A DNA stretch of 64,000 nucleotides. Origin: Planctomycetota bacterium (lineage in GTDB: Bacteria; Planctomycetota; UBA1135). The notes under the pieces are model-generated. The model saw only the letters and a list, made by a program, of their open reading frames with translations, did no database searches and had not been told where the DNA came from. Both the position numbers and the translations under genes were made by a program. The stretch is taken from contig JASMMA010000001.1 in NCBI GenBank assembly GCA_030748415.1, forward strand, positions 62,001-126,000, given 5' to 3'. Below, in pieces: positions 25,457 through 34,170 of this stretch; within the stretch, counting starts at the first letter, position 1, and every line of letters begins with the position of its first letter.

Positions 25457-26554
25457 TCAGTTTCCTTTATCTTCAAGTTCTTTGAGCTTGCGGACCAACT
25501 TCTTTTCTTCTCGGCACATTTTTTCGGGCACGGCAACAAACACGCGGACAAACTGATCTCCCCGGCGGCCTCCATGAAGTTGGGGGAGTCCCTGGCCTTT
25601 CAGGCGGAAAACTTTCCCCGTGGGAGTGCCGGCAGGAATGCTCATGCGGACATCAGCTTCTAAAGTTTGAACCATAATCTTGTCACCCAAGGCGGCTTGA
25701 GGGTAGGTCAATGGAACTTCCACATAAAGGTCGGCACCATCTCGATGGAAGCCCTCTTCTTCAGTTATGTGAACTTCTACAAATAAGTCTCCCGATGGTC
25801 CGCCTTTTTTCCCAGCTTCCCCTTGTTGACTGAGTCGGATTTGGGCGCCGTCCTCAATGCCTGGGGGAATTTTGACGAGGATTTCACGCTTTTGGTCTTC
25901 GAGCCCGGTTCCACGGCAAGTCTTACATGGGTTTGCAACTACTTCCCCTTCGCCTTGGCAATGGGGACAAGTGGTTCGGACAGCAAAGAAACCCTGTTGC
26001 TGATGAACTTGTCCATGGCCTTTGCAAGTGCCGCACGCTTCAGGTTTGGCCCCTTCGCTTGCACCTGTTCCCGAACAACTGGTACAGGATTCAGCTCGGT
26101 GAAGGGAAAGAGTTCGCTCGCAACCCTTGAGAACTTCAGGGAGAGAAATTTGAACGGTTGCTCGAAGGCTTCTGCCTCGCCTTGCGTTCGAGCGACCGCC
26201 GCCGCCTCCGAAGCCAAAAATGTTCTCAAAGAAACTGCTTCCTTGACCCTGTCCACCAAAGATGTCGGAGAACTGGGAAAAGATGTCCTCCATGTTGTCG
26301 AAATGGACACCGCCGCCGCCTGGGCCGCCACCTAATCCTGCGTGGCCATATTGGTCATAAGTGCGCCGCTTTTGAGTATCCGAAAGGACCGCATAAGCCT
26401 CTGCTGCTACCTTAAATTTTTCTGCTGCAGTTTCATCCCCTTTGTTGCGGTCAGGATGGTGTTTTAGGGCCAACTTTCGATAGGCACTTTTAATCGTGCC
26501 CTCGTCGGCATCTCGGGAAACCCCGAGGACTTCGTAGTAATCTCGTTGGCTCAT
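25457..26554 (-). CDS. dnaJ: co-chaperone DnaJ
   Basis: 365 residues with all DnaJ parts in order. The J domain carries HPD (33-35) in [14 protein letters not shown] Gly/Phe-rich linker spans ~75-120. Four CxxCxGxG zinc repeats follow ([32 protein letters not shown]), then the substrate-binding beta domains with [17 protein letters not shown]. It delivers substrates to DnaK and stimulates ATP hydrolysis. Its gene sits between groEL (50 bases upstream) and grpE (7 bases downstream). No strong ribosome-binding site is seen before the ATG. Confidence 0.95.
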   Translation of the reverse strand: MSQRDYYEVLGVSRDADEGTIKSAYRKLALKHHPDRNKGDETAAEKFKVAAEAYAVLSDTQKRRTYDQYGHAGLGGGPGGGGVHFDNMEDIFSQFSDIFGGQGQGSSFFENIFGFGGGGGRSNARRGRSLRATVQISLPEVLKGCERTLSLHRAESCTSCSGTGASEGAKPEACGTCKGHGQVHQQQGFFAVRTTCPHCQGEGEVVANPCKTCRGTGLEDQKREILVKIPPGIEDGAQIRLSQQGEAGKKGGPSGDLFVEVHITEEEGFHRDGADLYVEVPLTYPQAALGDKIMVQTLEADVRMSIPAGTPTGKVFRLKGQGLPQLHGGRRGDQFVRVFVAVPEKMCREEKKLVRKLKELEDKGN

Positions 26555-26561
26555 GGTTTAC

Positions 26562-26590
26562 AAGGGAGAGTTCTCGAAGAACTCTCCCTT
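26562..26590. repeat. perfect 13-bp inverted repeat between groEL and dnaJ
   Basis: Two 13-base arms starting AAGGGAGAG are separated by CGA. In the direction of the operon (minus strand) no T-run follows, so it is not a standard intrinsic terminator there. It may be an mRNA stabilising or processing hairpin that sets the GroEL to DnaJ ratio. On the plus strand a TTTTT tract comes 7 bases after the repeat, so weak termination of antisense transcription is also possible. Confidence 0.7.
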
Positions 26591-26604
26591 CGTAGCTTTT
26601 TAAC

Positions 26605-28215
26605 TCAGGAAACTGCGCCTTCGGTGGCTTTGGCGTCTTTGTCCTCGCTGAGCTCCGTAACCAGAGTGTTGGTGGTCAGCATGAGGCCTGCAATGGAGCC
26701 CGCATTTTGGAGAGCAGTACGGACTACTTTTGCCGGGTCAAGAACGCCAGAGACAGCAAGATCCTCATAGTCGCCCGTCAGAGCGTTGAAGCCATTCCAC
26801 CCGGTGGATTGGACAACAGTCTCTGCAATGAGTGAACCATCATGACCTGCATTATCCGCAATCGAAGTGGTTGGAGCTCGAAGAGCGCGGCAAACAATTT
26901 CTGCGCCAAATTTTTGATCGTCTTCAAGGTTCAATCCTTCTACTGTTGGAATGCAACGAAGGAGAGTGGTTCCGCCGCCTGGAACAACACCTTCTTCAAT
27001 TGCCGCGCGAGTTGCGTGAAGGGCATCTTCGACGCGATGCTTCTTTTCCTTCATCTCGGCCTCGGTCAAGCCGCCAACTTGGATTACTGCGACGCCACCA
27101 GAGAGTTTGGCGAGGCGCTCGTTCAGTTTTTCCTTGTCGTACTCAGAAGTGCTCCGCTCAATTTGAGCTTCAATCTGACGAATGCAAGCGTTGATTTCGT
27201 CTTTGCTTCCTGCGCCATCCACAAGAACAGTGCAGTCTTTTTCAACAGTTACTTTCTTTACCTGTCCAAGGTCTTCTAGTGTTACATCTTTCAGGTCACC
27301 GCCAGTTTCTTCCATGACTGCGTTCGCTCCTGTTAGTGCAGCGATGTCGCCTAGCATGGCTTTGCGCCGGTCCCCAAATCCTGGTGCCTTGACCGCAACA
27401 ACCTTCATGACACCACGAAGTTTGTTTACAACAAGAGCAGAGAGTGCATCGCCGTCGAGGTCCTCAGCAATTACCAAAAGGGGCTTTCCAGTTTGGGCAA
27501 CTTTTTCAAGAAGGGGGAGGAAGTCTTGCAGGGAAGAAATCTTCTTCTCGTGAATCAAGACGAGAGCATTTTCATACTCTGCATTCATGGTCGCGAGGTC
27601 AGAGATGAAGTAAGGGGAGATGTAGCCCTTGTCGAAGGACATACCATCAACAAAGTCGAGGTAAGTCTCAATGCCTTGAGCTTCTTCAACAGTAATCACT
27701 CCGTTCTGGCCTGCCTTCTCAACAGCTTCAGCGAAAAGGTCGCCGATTTCGGTGTCTTGGTTGGCTGAAATGGTGCCTACCTTTGCGATGTCCTCTTTGC
27801 CGTTCACGGGCTTGGACATCTCAGCAATGGTTTTCACGGAAGCTTGAACGGCCTTTTCCATTCCTGCACGAAGAGCGGTTGGGCTAACACCAGAAGCCAT
27901 GAAGCGCAGGCCTTGGCTCAACATGTCAGCAGCAAGAACGGTTGCAGTGGTGGTTCCATCGCCCGCTTCGTCGTTCGTCTTGGAGGCAACTTCGCGCACG
28001 AGCTTTGCGCCCATGTTTTCGAATGCATCTTCAAACTCAACTTCTTTGGCGACAGTAACGCCGTCTTTTGTCACGGTAGGTCCGCCAAAACTGCGCTCAA
28101 GAATGACATTTCGGCCAGCTGGGCCGAGTGTCACAGAAACAGTTTTTGAAAGGTTGCTCACACCCGAGAAAAGTTTCTCGCGTGCTTTGTCATCAAAAAG
28201 AATTTGTTTTGCCAT
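26605..28215 (-). CDS. groEL: chaperonin GroEL, paralog 1
   Basis: 536 residues, a standard Cpn60 that assists folding inside a GroES-capped cage. N-terminal SVTLGPAGRNVILERSFGGPTVTKDGVTVAKE and the ATP motif GDGTTTATVLA are intact. The C-terminus ends DKDAKATEGAVS without the Gly-Gly-Met tail of E. coli GroEL. It lies right after groES (9-base gap) and before dnaJ. This copy, directly paired with groES, is the likelier housekeeping one. Confidence 0.95.
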   Translation of the reverse strand: MAKQILFDDKAREKLFSGVSNLSKTVSVTLGPAGRNVILERSFGGPTVTKDGVTVAKEVEFEDAFENMGAKLVREVASKTNDEAGDGTTTATVLAADMLSQGLRFMASGVSPTALRAGMEKAVQASVKTIAEMSKPVNGKEDIAKVGTISANQDTEIGDLFAEAVEKAGQNGVITVEEAQGIETYLDFVDGMSFDKGYISPYFISDLATMNAEYENALVLIHEKKISSLQDFLPLLEKVAQTGKPLLVIAEDLDGDALSALVVNKLRGVMKVVAVKAPGFGDRRKAMLGDIAALTGANAVMEETGGDLKDVTLEDLGQVKKVTVEKDCTVLVDGAGSKDEINACIRQIEAQIERSTSEYDKEKLNERLAKLSGGVAVIQVGGLTEAEMKEKKHRVEDALHATRAAIEEGVVPGGGTTLLRCIPTVEGLNLEDDQKFGAEIVCRALRAPTTSIADNAGHDGSLIAETVVQSTGWNGFNALTGDYEDLAVSGVLDPAKVVRTALQNAGSIAGLMLTTNTLVTELSEDKDAKATEGAVS

Positions 28216-28224
28216 GATTATTTC

Positions 28225-28530
28225 TTAACGCTCAATCTTTGCGAGGATTTCGTCGGCACGGAGAACCTTGTAGGTTTCGCCTTCGAATTCAATTTCAGTT
28301 CCGGAGTACTTTCCAAAGATGACTTCGTCACCGTTGGCTACCGGCATGGGGATGCGGCTTCCAGCCTTGTCGTATCGACCTGGGCCTGCAGCCATGATGG
28401 TTCCGCTTAATGGTTTTTCCTGAGCGGAGTCAGGGAGAACGATGCCGCCGGTACTGACAGTTTCAGCAGCCGTAGGAAGAACGAGGACACGATCTTCAAT
28501 GGGGGTAAAGGCGATTGTTGTAGTGGACAT
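28225..28530 (-). CDS. groES: co-chaperonin GroES
   Basis: 101 residues. It contains the Cpn10 fold with FTPIEDRVLVLPTAAE at the start, a mobile loop ETVSTGGIVLPDSAQEKP, and GRYDKAGSRIPMPVANGDEVIFGKYSGTEIEF. It caps GroEL. A groEL gene lies on each side (20 bases and 9 bases away), so one GroES probably serves two GroEL rings. Confidence 0.95.
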   Translation of the reverse strand: MSTTTIAFTPIEDRVLVLPTAAETVSTGGIVLPDSAQEKPLSGTIMAAGPGRYDKAGSRIPMPVANGDEVIFGKYSGTEIEFEGETYKVLRADEILAKIER

Positions 28531-28550
28531 TTTTTTCAGGGGCTCAGGGT

Positions 28551-30167
28551 CTAAAAGTCGCCTTCGAAGTCGCTTCCTTCGGGCATGGGTTCTTTGTCAG
28601 GGAGTTCAGTAATGATGCAGTCGGTTGTGACCAGAGTTCCAGCAACGGAGACGGCATTTTCCAATGCTGTTCGCGTTACTTTCACGGGATCCATGACGCC
28701 GAGTTCCAGCAAGTCGCCGAACTCGCCGGTCAGGGCGTTCCAACCAAAGGAGAAGGAGTCATTGGCCAAAATTTTATGCAAAATGACGCTTCCGTCTTGT
28801 CCAGCATTTTCAGCAATGGAACGGGTTGGCTGGCTAAGGGCCCAAGCCAGTATGGAACGGCCAAGGGCTTCGTCACCTTCAGCAGAGGTGTCGATTTGGG
28901 TGCTTGCTCGCAAAAGAGCTACCCCTCCGCCAGGAAGGATGCCCTCAGCGATGGCGGCTTGAGTTGCGTTTTTCGCATCTTCGAAGCGCGCCTTCTTTTC
29001 TTTCACTTCAGTTTCGGTTGCGCCACCGATGCGGATTTCAGCAATGCCTCCAACAAGTTTGGCGAGCCGCTCCTCTAGCTTTTCTCGGTCGTAATCTGAG
29101 GTAGTCTCTTCAATTTGGCGACGAATCAAGTTCGCGCGGGATTCTACATCTGAAGAATTCCCAGCACCTTCGATAATGGTCGTATCGTTGTTGTTTATGA
29201 GGATTTTTTTAGCAGTTCCTAAAGAACTCAGTTCTACAGCCTTTAAGTCAGCGCCCGTATCTTTCATGAAAGGTTCCGCGGCTGTCAATGTGGCAATGTC
29301 GCGGAGCATTTCCTTGCGGCGGTCGCCGTAGCCCGGAGCTTTCACTGCGCAAACATCCACAATGCCCCGCATTTTGTTCAAGACAAGAGTGGCAAGGGCT
29401 TCCCCTTCAATATCTTCAGCAATGATGAGCAATGTTTTGCTTTGCTCTTTAGCAGCTTCCAAAAGTGGAAGAAGATCCTGAGCAGAGGAAATTTTGTCCT
29501 CGTAAACCAAGACAAGAGGGCTTTCTAAAACAGCTTCGAGGGTGTCTGGGTTTGTTGCGAAGTGCGGGGACAAGAAGCCGCGGTCGAACTGCATTCCTTC
29601 AACAACGGTCACTTCGGTATCCAAAGAACGGCCTTCATCAATAGTGATGACTCCGTCTTGCCCAACTTTTTCAAAAGCTTCAGCAAGGATTGCCCCAACG
29701 GATTCGTCGTTGTTAGAAGCAATCGTGGCAACCGCGCGGATGTCATCATTTGAGTTCAGCGTCTTGGCATTGCTATTTAGGTAGTCTTTTACCTCAGCAA
29801 GCCCGGAGCGCATTCCGCGAATGATGTTTGTAGGACTTGCGCCAACGCTAAGGTGCCGTTGGGCTTTCTGGAACAAAGACCAAGCGAGAAGAGTCGCCGT
29901 TGTGGTTCCATCGCCAGCGCGATCTGAAGTTTTAGTAGCGGCTTCACGAACCAGCTGAGCACCAAGATTCTCACCTTTGTCCTGCAGTTCGACTTCTTTG
30001 GCAACGCTGTGACCATCTTTGGTCACCGTTGGGCCGCCCCAAGATTTATCTAAAACAGCACAGCGTCCCTTGGGGCCAAGAGTGGAAACGACGGCGTTGG
30101 CGAGTTTTTCGACACCCTTCGAGACAGCGTCTCGGGCATCAACATCAAAGCAAAGTTCTTTGGGCAT
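28551..30167 (-). CDS. chaperonin GroEL, paralog 2
   Basis: About 538 residues from ATG 30167 (MPKELCFDVDARDAV). The frame is open further upstream, but the extra 32 residues are Pro/Gly-rich and unlike Cpn60. Core motifs are present (STLGPKGRCAVLDKSWGGPTVTKDGHSVAKE and GDGTTTATLLAW). The N-terminal segment and the acidic C-terminus (EPMPEGSDFEGDF) differ from paralog 1, and the two clearly diverged well before this strain. It also lacks a GGM tail. It is the first gene of the chaperone operon. Multiple groEL genes are known in planctomycetes and chlamydiae. Confidence 0.92.
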   Translation of the reverse strand: MPKELCFDVDARDAVSKGVEKLANAVVSTLGPKGRCAVLDKSWGGPTVTKDGHSVAKEVELQDKGENLGAQLVREAATKTSDRAGDGTTTATLLAWSLFQKAQRHLSVGASPTNIIRGMRSGLAEVKDYLNSNAKTLNSNDDIRAVATIASNNDESVGAILAEAFEKVGQDGVITIDEGRSLDTEVTVVEGMQFDRGFLSPHFATNPDTLEAVLESPLVLVYEDKISSAQDLLPLLEAAKEQSKTLLIIAEDIEGEALATLVLNKMRGIVDVCAVKAPGYGDRRKEMLRDIATLTAAEPFMKDTGADLKAVELSSLGTAKKILINNNDTTIIEGAGNSSDVESRANLIRRQIEETTSDYDREKLEERLAKLVGGIAEIRIGGATETEVKEKKARFEDAKNATQAAIAEGILPGGGVALLRASTQIDTSAEGDEALGRSILAWALSQPTRSIAENAGQDGSVILHKILANDSFSFGWNALTGEFGDLLELGVMDPVKVTRTALENAVSVAGTLVTTDCIITELPDKEPMPEGSDFEGDF

Positions 30168-30261
30168 TTCGTAAGGGCGGCGACATGGGCCGCTAGGAAG
30201 AGTTTGCCGGGGGGGAAGCCCCGGGAAGGGGAGTGGTGAAAGGGAAGACCCTTTGCCTTTC

Positions 30262-30289
30262 ATTACACGGCAACTAGGATGCCAAGCAA
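30262..30289 (-). promoter_or_regulatory. possible sigma-70-type promoter of the chaperone operon
   Basis: On the minus strand TTGCTT (30289-30284) and TGTAAT (30267-30262) are 16 bases apart, about 95 bases before the groEL paralog 2 start. The leader between them and the ATG includes a G/C-rich hairpin (CCGGGG/CCCCGG). I found no CIRCE-type repeat (TTAGCACTC...GAGTGCTAA) here. This is motif reading only. Confidence 0.35.
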
Positions 30290-30361
30290 TTGGGCAAGAA
30301 AAGGCCTATTATGGCTTCCCCGCCTGCCGAAATGGCACAACTTCTCTCCTTACTCTGCCGG

Positions 30362-31423
30362 ATGGCCTTTTTGAGGCTTCGGGCTCCTTCTTGGGCAGTC
30401 TTTGCCCTTCTGGGGCTACCCTTGCTGAGTGCCTCGGCACAGGAATCTCTCCCGCCCACACCTTCGCCGCCCTGGCAATTGGATTTGGGGGTTCTGGGCT
30501 GGCTTCCTGGCGCACCTGCTGACGGAGAGGGGGATTATGCTTGGTGGCAGCTGCCCGGCGGGGTTCTGATTCCCGTGGATACGCTTTGGATTCGAGGCTT
30601 GGGCCGGGATGGAATTCCCCGAGTTCCAGGTGCTGAAACGGACTTGCTTTGGGTTTCAGCGCAGAAGAGCTCCCCAGATTTGAGGAAGGGTTGGTTGACC
30701 TCTTGGCAGGCAGAGGGGCTTCGTTTTCAAGGGCCAGGCGGAGAACGCCTCCACTCCTGGGAGAAGCTGGTAGCTTTGCAATTATTGGCCGAGCCAATGC
30801 CCTTTCCTCAGGGAGAAACCACGCGCTACTTAGTTTTTGAGGGGGGCGGGTTTCTGAGAGTTCAAGCGCTTAGAGAAAAGGAGGGGACTTGGGTTGCTCA
30901 ACTACCTTGGGATCGAGAGGTTGAGCTGAAGAAAGAAGATTTGTCCGATGTTTTCCCAGGAAAATATTCCATGCCTCCTGTTTTGAAAATGACTGGTCCA
31001 GAAGGGGCCCTCATGCGAACTCCGCGCCAGGGAAGAAGCGTCGAAGGTGCACCATTACGGTGCGGTTCCAAAGTTTGGCCAAGCGGTTGGGGAACCATGG
31101 TCCCTTCTTCCATTGACTTTGAATGGGACGGTCCATCTGTATTCCAATGTTGGGTAGGTGTGGATGAAGAAGTTCTTGGTTTTCAAAACTCGCAACCTGT
31201 GAGCTTCCAGGTTTATCTAAATGGAAAACTTCTTTGGGAATCTCCCCCAATGAAAGTCCAAGATGCTCCACTTCCTGTGAGCCTTGCTGTGCCGAAGAAG
31301 GGAGTATTGAGTTTGCGCACGAAAGCTGCTCAAGGTCTCCCATGGGGAGGACACGCGAATTGGTTGATGCCCACTCAGTCGCCCGTGGGCTCGCCCAACA
31401 ACATCGGCGCATCCACTTGGTGA
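30362..31423 (+). CDS. secreted NPCBM/NEW2-like domain protein
   Basis: About 353 residues from ATG 30362, chosen because it puts a clean signal peptide first (MAFLRLRAPSWAVFALLGLPLLSASAQ). In-frame ATGs at 30290, 30311 and 30332 are alternatives. The middle is beta-rich and tryptophan-rich without a recognised domain. The C-terminal ~150 residues resemble the NPCBM/NEW2 carbohydrate-binding-like domain: SIDFEWDGPSVFQCWVGVDEEV, VSFQVYLNGKLLWESPPMK, LSLRTKAAQGLPWGGHANWLMP. The last 49 bases overlap the convergent GGDEF gene. Confidence 0.72.
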   Translation: MAFLRLRAPSWAVFALLGLPLLSASAQESLPPTPSPPWQLDLGVLGWLPGAPADGEGDYAWWQLPGGVLIPVDTLWIRGLGRDGIPRVPGAETDLLWVSAQKSSPDLRKGWLTSWQAEGLRFQGPGGERLHSWEKLVALQLLAEPMPFPQGETTRYLVFEGGGFLRVQALREKEGTWVAQLPWDREVELKKEDLSDVFPGKYSMPPVLKMTGPEGALMRTPRQGRSVEGAPLRCGSKVWPSGWGTMVPSSIDFEWDGPSVFQCWVGVDEEVLGFQNSQPVSFQVYLNGKLLWESPPMKVQDAPLPVSLAVPKKGVLSLRTKAAQGLPWGGHANWLMPTQSPVGSPNNIGASTW

Positions 31424-32373
31424 TCCCAAAAAGCAATCCGGTTTTTGCCTGATTTTTTTGCAATCGTTTTCATAGCTCGCTCTGCCCGTCGAAGCATTTC
31501 TTCACCAGAATGAATGTCATCTCCTGTGAAGTGAGCAAGGCCAATGGAAATATGAATTCGTGCCGTTTGTCCGTCGAGAGAAACCACTTGTTGTTGAACT
31601 CGACCTAGAACGCGTTTCGCTTTTTCTATTGCGCCTTGGAGCCCTGTGTTGGGAAGAAGGAAAACGAATTCGTCTCCACCCCAACGAGCTACCAAGTCTT
31701 GGCTTCGGCCTTCTTTCAAACTAAGGGCCATCGTTTTAAGGGCGTGGTCGGCAAAAATGTGGCCGTGCTCATCGTTGAAGTCTTTGAAGTCATCAATGTC
31801 AATAAACAAAACAGACAAATCGTGCCGGTGTCGCTGGCTACCATCAAACGCCGAGATTAAGCGCTCAAGGAAATGCCCTTTGGTGTACACACCTGTGAGT
31901 TCATCTGTAATGACTAATTGCCTCAGGCGTTGGATTTCGGCCTGCTTTTCAGCGACGGCAAAACCAAGCTGGAGGAGAACTTGAAGGCGAGTGTCTGCCT
32001 CCGCAGCGCTAACAGGAAGAGCCAGCAGGTTGGCCAGGGTGTCCCTCTGGCGGCGCAGGAGGCCACCAACGGAGCCAGGAGGTGCATCCTCCCAGGGAAC
32101 GACTAGCCAAGGAATGGGACAAGAAGGGGAGAGCCGCTGAAAGAGTTCCTGCCATTCCAGGTTCTCGGGCCGCAGAGTGAGGGGAGCAACGATGGCAGCC
32201 GTAAAATCTTGACTGTCAAGGAGTTGAAGGCTGCCCTCTAAATCCCTTGCTGTAAACACCTCCCAGCCCCGGTCCTGGAAACCGGTACGCAACTCAGACA
32301 AGCGCTCACCTCGGTGGTTCAAGATGGCGAGGGTCCGGGGGCCCGAGTGGGGGCCTGGAGAGGGGAAATTCAT
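31375..32373 (-). CDS. GGDEF-domain diguanylate cyclase with degenerate receiver-like N-terminus
   Basis: 332 residues. Residues ~15-110 look like a response-regulator fold (LAILNHRGERLSELRTGF...FTARDLEGSLQLLDSQDFTAAIVAPL), but the usual phospho-Asp is not evident. A helical signalling linker (~135-165) leads to the GGDEF domain with ITDELTGVYTKGHFLERL, LFIDIDDFKDFNDEHGH and the active-site RWGGDEFVF near 233. An inhibitory I-site RSQD sits five residues before GGDEF, so product feedback is likely. It makes cyclic di-GMP, controlling surface versus motile life. The final 49 bases overlap the NPCBM gene. Confidence 0.9.
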   Translation of the reverse strand: MNFPSPGPHSGPRTLAILNHRGERLSELRTGFQDRGWEVFTARDLEGSLQLLDSQDFTAAIVAPLTLRPENLEWQELFQRLSPSCPIPWLVVPWEDAPPGSVGGLLRRQRDTLANLLALPVSAAEADTRLQVLLQLGFAVAEKQAEIQRLRQLVITDELTGVYTKGHFLERLISAFDGSQRHRHDLSVLFIDIDDFKDFNDEHGHIFADHALKTMALSLKEGRSQDLVARWGGDEFVFLLPNTGLQGAIEKAKRVLGRVQQQVVSLDGQTARIHISIGLAHFTGDDIHSGEEMLRRAERAMKTIAKKSGKNRIAFWDHQVDAPMLLGEPTGD

Positions 32374-32467
32374 TCGCTACATACTAAGAATACCACCAGA
32401 TAGTTAGGAAGTTGGAAAATGACTGGATTCCTGGGAAAAATAGGGCCGAAAAGGGTTTTTTCTGGGT

Positions 32468-32495
32468 TTGACTATGGAATGAGAACGGATATGAT
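32468..32495 (+). promoter_or_regulatory. sigma-70-type promoter of rpsB-tsf-pyrH-frr
   Basis: TTGACT (32468-32473) and TATGAT (32490-32495) are separated by 16 bases, close to the bacterial housekeeping consensus. It lies 56 bases before the rpsB GTG start, which leaves a leader of about 50 bases that could carry S2 autoregulation. This is the best promoter match I saw in the window. Confidence 0.75.
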
Positions 32496-32551
32496 GCCTT
32501 GCCCTAAATCAGGCCAGACCGCCTGAAAACCCAAATAAACCTCATAAAATC

Positions 32552-33478
32552 GTGTCAGATCTCTCCGTACAGGAGTTCGTAGATGCCGGAACCCACATCG
32601 GGTGCCGCGTTGGCCGATGGAACCCCAAAATGGAGCCATACATTCATGGTTCCCGCAACGGGATTCACATCATTGATTTGCGCTTGACCATTAAGGGAAT
32701 TCTCCGCGCTCGTCACTTCATTCGCGAAGTGGTTGCAAGCGGTCTAGATGTTCTCTTCGTGGGCACCAAGCCGCAGATTCAGGCTGAAACGCGGAAGGCA
32801 CACGAAGCCACCCAAATGCATTACGTGGACGACCGCTGGATTGGCGGAACGCTCACCAACTTCGAAGTCATTGGTAGCCGCCTTGCTTATCTCGAGGATC
32901 TCGAGAAAAAAGAATCGGAAGGTTACCTCGACACCATTACCAGTAAGGAAGCCGCCCGGTTTGGTCGCGAAAAGCGGAAAGTTTGGCGAAACCTGCACGG
33001 CATTCGCGACATGTTCCGTTTGCCCGGTGTTTTGGTTGTCGTAGACCCCAAAACGGAAAGGAACGCTGTGCGCGAAGCTCGCCGAATGGGAATCCCCGTG
33101 ATTGGCATTGTTGACACCGACGGTGACCCTGACATTTGTGACATTGTCATTCCAGCCAACGATGACGCGATTCGTTCCGTCGCACTTGTCTTTGACAAGT
33201 TGGTGAAGGCAGTAGAAGACGGAAAGCAACTTCGCACTGAGCGTGGCGTTAAGGTCAAAGGCCGCGAAGAGGCCATTGCTGAAATGCCCGGAGCTCCCGT
33301 TCCTCGCCCCCGAGGTAACGGTCGGCGGCGTCCTAAGGCAATTCCTGGCGGCTTAACCCGCTCTGTTGAAATTGCACCCATGGAGGAAGGGGGAACGGCA
33401 ACTGAAGAGGCCGAACCCAAAGTTGACACTCCTTCCGAGCCTGCTCCAGAAACCGAAACTCCTCCCTCCGAGGAGTAG
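32552..33478 (+). CDS. rpsB: 30S ribosomal protein S2 with extended C-terminal tail
   Basis: 308 residues from GTG 32552. The S2 core (~1-230) is intact, with AGTHIGCRVGRWNPKMEPYIHGSRNGIHIIDL, VDDRWIGGTLTNF, LPGVLVVVDPKTERNAVREA and VIGIVDTDGDPDICDIVIPANDDAIRS. The last ~70 residues form a low-complexity tail, first basic (RPRGNGRRRPK) and then Glu/Pro-rich (EEAEPKVDTPSEPAPETE), absent from E. coli S2 (241 aa). It is the first gene of the conserved rpsB-tsf-pyrH-frr cluster. Confidence 0.95.
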   Translation: MSDLSVQEFVDAGTHIGCRVGRWNPKMEPYIHGSRNGIHIIDLRLTIKGILRARHFIREVVASGLDVLFVGTKPQIQAETRKAHEATQMHYVDDRWIGGTLTNFEVIGSRLAYLEDLEKKESEGYLDTITSKEAARFGREKRKVWRNLHGIRDMFRLPGVLVVVDPKTERNAVREARRMGIPVIGIVDTDGDPDICDIVIPANDDAIRSVALVFDKLVKAVEDGKQLRTERGVKVKGREEAIAEMPGAPVPRPRGNGRRRPKAIPGGLTRSVEIAPMEEGGTATEEAEPKVDTPSEPAPETETPPSEE

Positions 33479-33539
33479 CCCTTTTTCGTCCCCCTGACGG
33501 CCGGCTGCGCTCGGATTCCGTCCAGACCCTCAAATAAAC

Positions 33540-34142
33540 ATGACCACAATCTCTGCAAAAGATGTTGCCCAACTTCGTTCTGCCTCCGGTGCTGGAATGA
33601 TGGATTGCAAGAAGGCCCTCGTTGAAACGGGTGGCGACGCTGAACGGGCTATTGAGCTTCTCCGCGCGAAAGGCCTAAAAACTGCTGACAAAAAAGCTGA
33701 ACGCTCGACGGGTGATGGTCGAGTTCATTCTTACATTCACCACAACCAAAAGGTCGGCGTTCTGCTTGAAGTCGCTTGCGAAACGGACTTTGTTGCAAAG
33801 GGGGAAGCCTTTGAGGGCCTACTGAATGACCTTTGCATGCACATTGCCGCGAACCAGCCTTCCCCGATTGCTGTTCGCCCAGATGAGATTTCTCCCGAAC
33901 TGGTTGCTGAAGAAAAGCGCCAGCTTTTGATGTCTGAAGAGCTTGCCAACAAGCCCGAAGAGATTCAGGAGAAAATTGTGGGCGGTCGCCTGGATAAGTT
34001 CGTTCAAGACCGCGCCCTGCTTTCTCAGCCCTTCGTAAAGGATCCCAATCAGAGCGTTGAGGAAATGGTGAAGGGGGTAGTCGCTCAAGTGGGCGAAAAC
34101 ATCCAGGTCAACCGTTTCGTTCGCTTCGAACTGGGTTCCTGA
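33540..34142 (+). CDS. tsf: translation elongation factor Ts (short form)
   Basis: 200 residues, the short EF-Ts type known from Thermus and some other phyla (E. coli has 283). The N-terminal UBA-like domain is VAQLRSASGAGMMDCKKALVETGGDAERAIELLRAKG. The core TDFVAK motif that enters EF-Tu follows (VACETDFVAKGEAF), then a single dimerisation-type subdomain ending QVNRFVRFELG. It exchanges GDP for GTP on EF-Tu. pyrH follows after 28 bases. Confidence 0.95.
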   Translation: MTTISAKDVAQLRSASGAGMMDCKKALVETGGDAERAIELLRAKGLKTADKKAERSTGDGRVHSYIHHNQKVGVLLEVACETDFVAKGEAFEGLLNDLCMHIAANQPSPIAVRPDEISPELVAEEKRQLLMSEELANKPEEIQEKIVGGRLDKFVQDRALLSQPFVKDPNQSVEEMVKGVVAQVGENIQVNRFVRFELGS

Positions 34143-34170
34143 TTCCCTTCGCGGCGTTATCCTGCCGTCC

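Noticed and set aside
30168-30263. 32-residue N-terminal extension of groEL paralog 2
   Set aside because: The extension is Pro/Gly-rich and unlike any Cpn60, and it covers the likely leader and hairpin. The ATG at 30167 matches the family start.
30168-30300. CIRCE/HrcA operator before the chaperone operon
   Set aside because: No TTAGCACTC-N9-GAGTGCTAA or close variant is visible on either strand.
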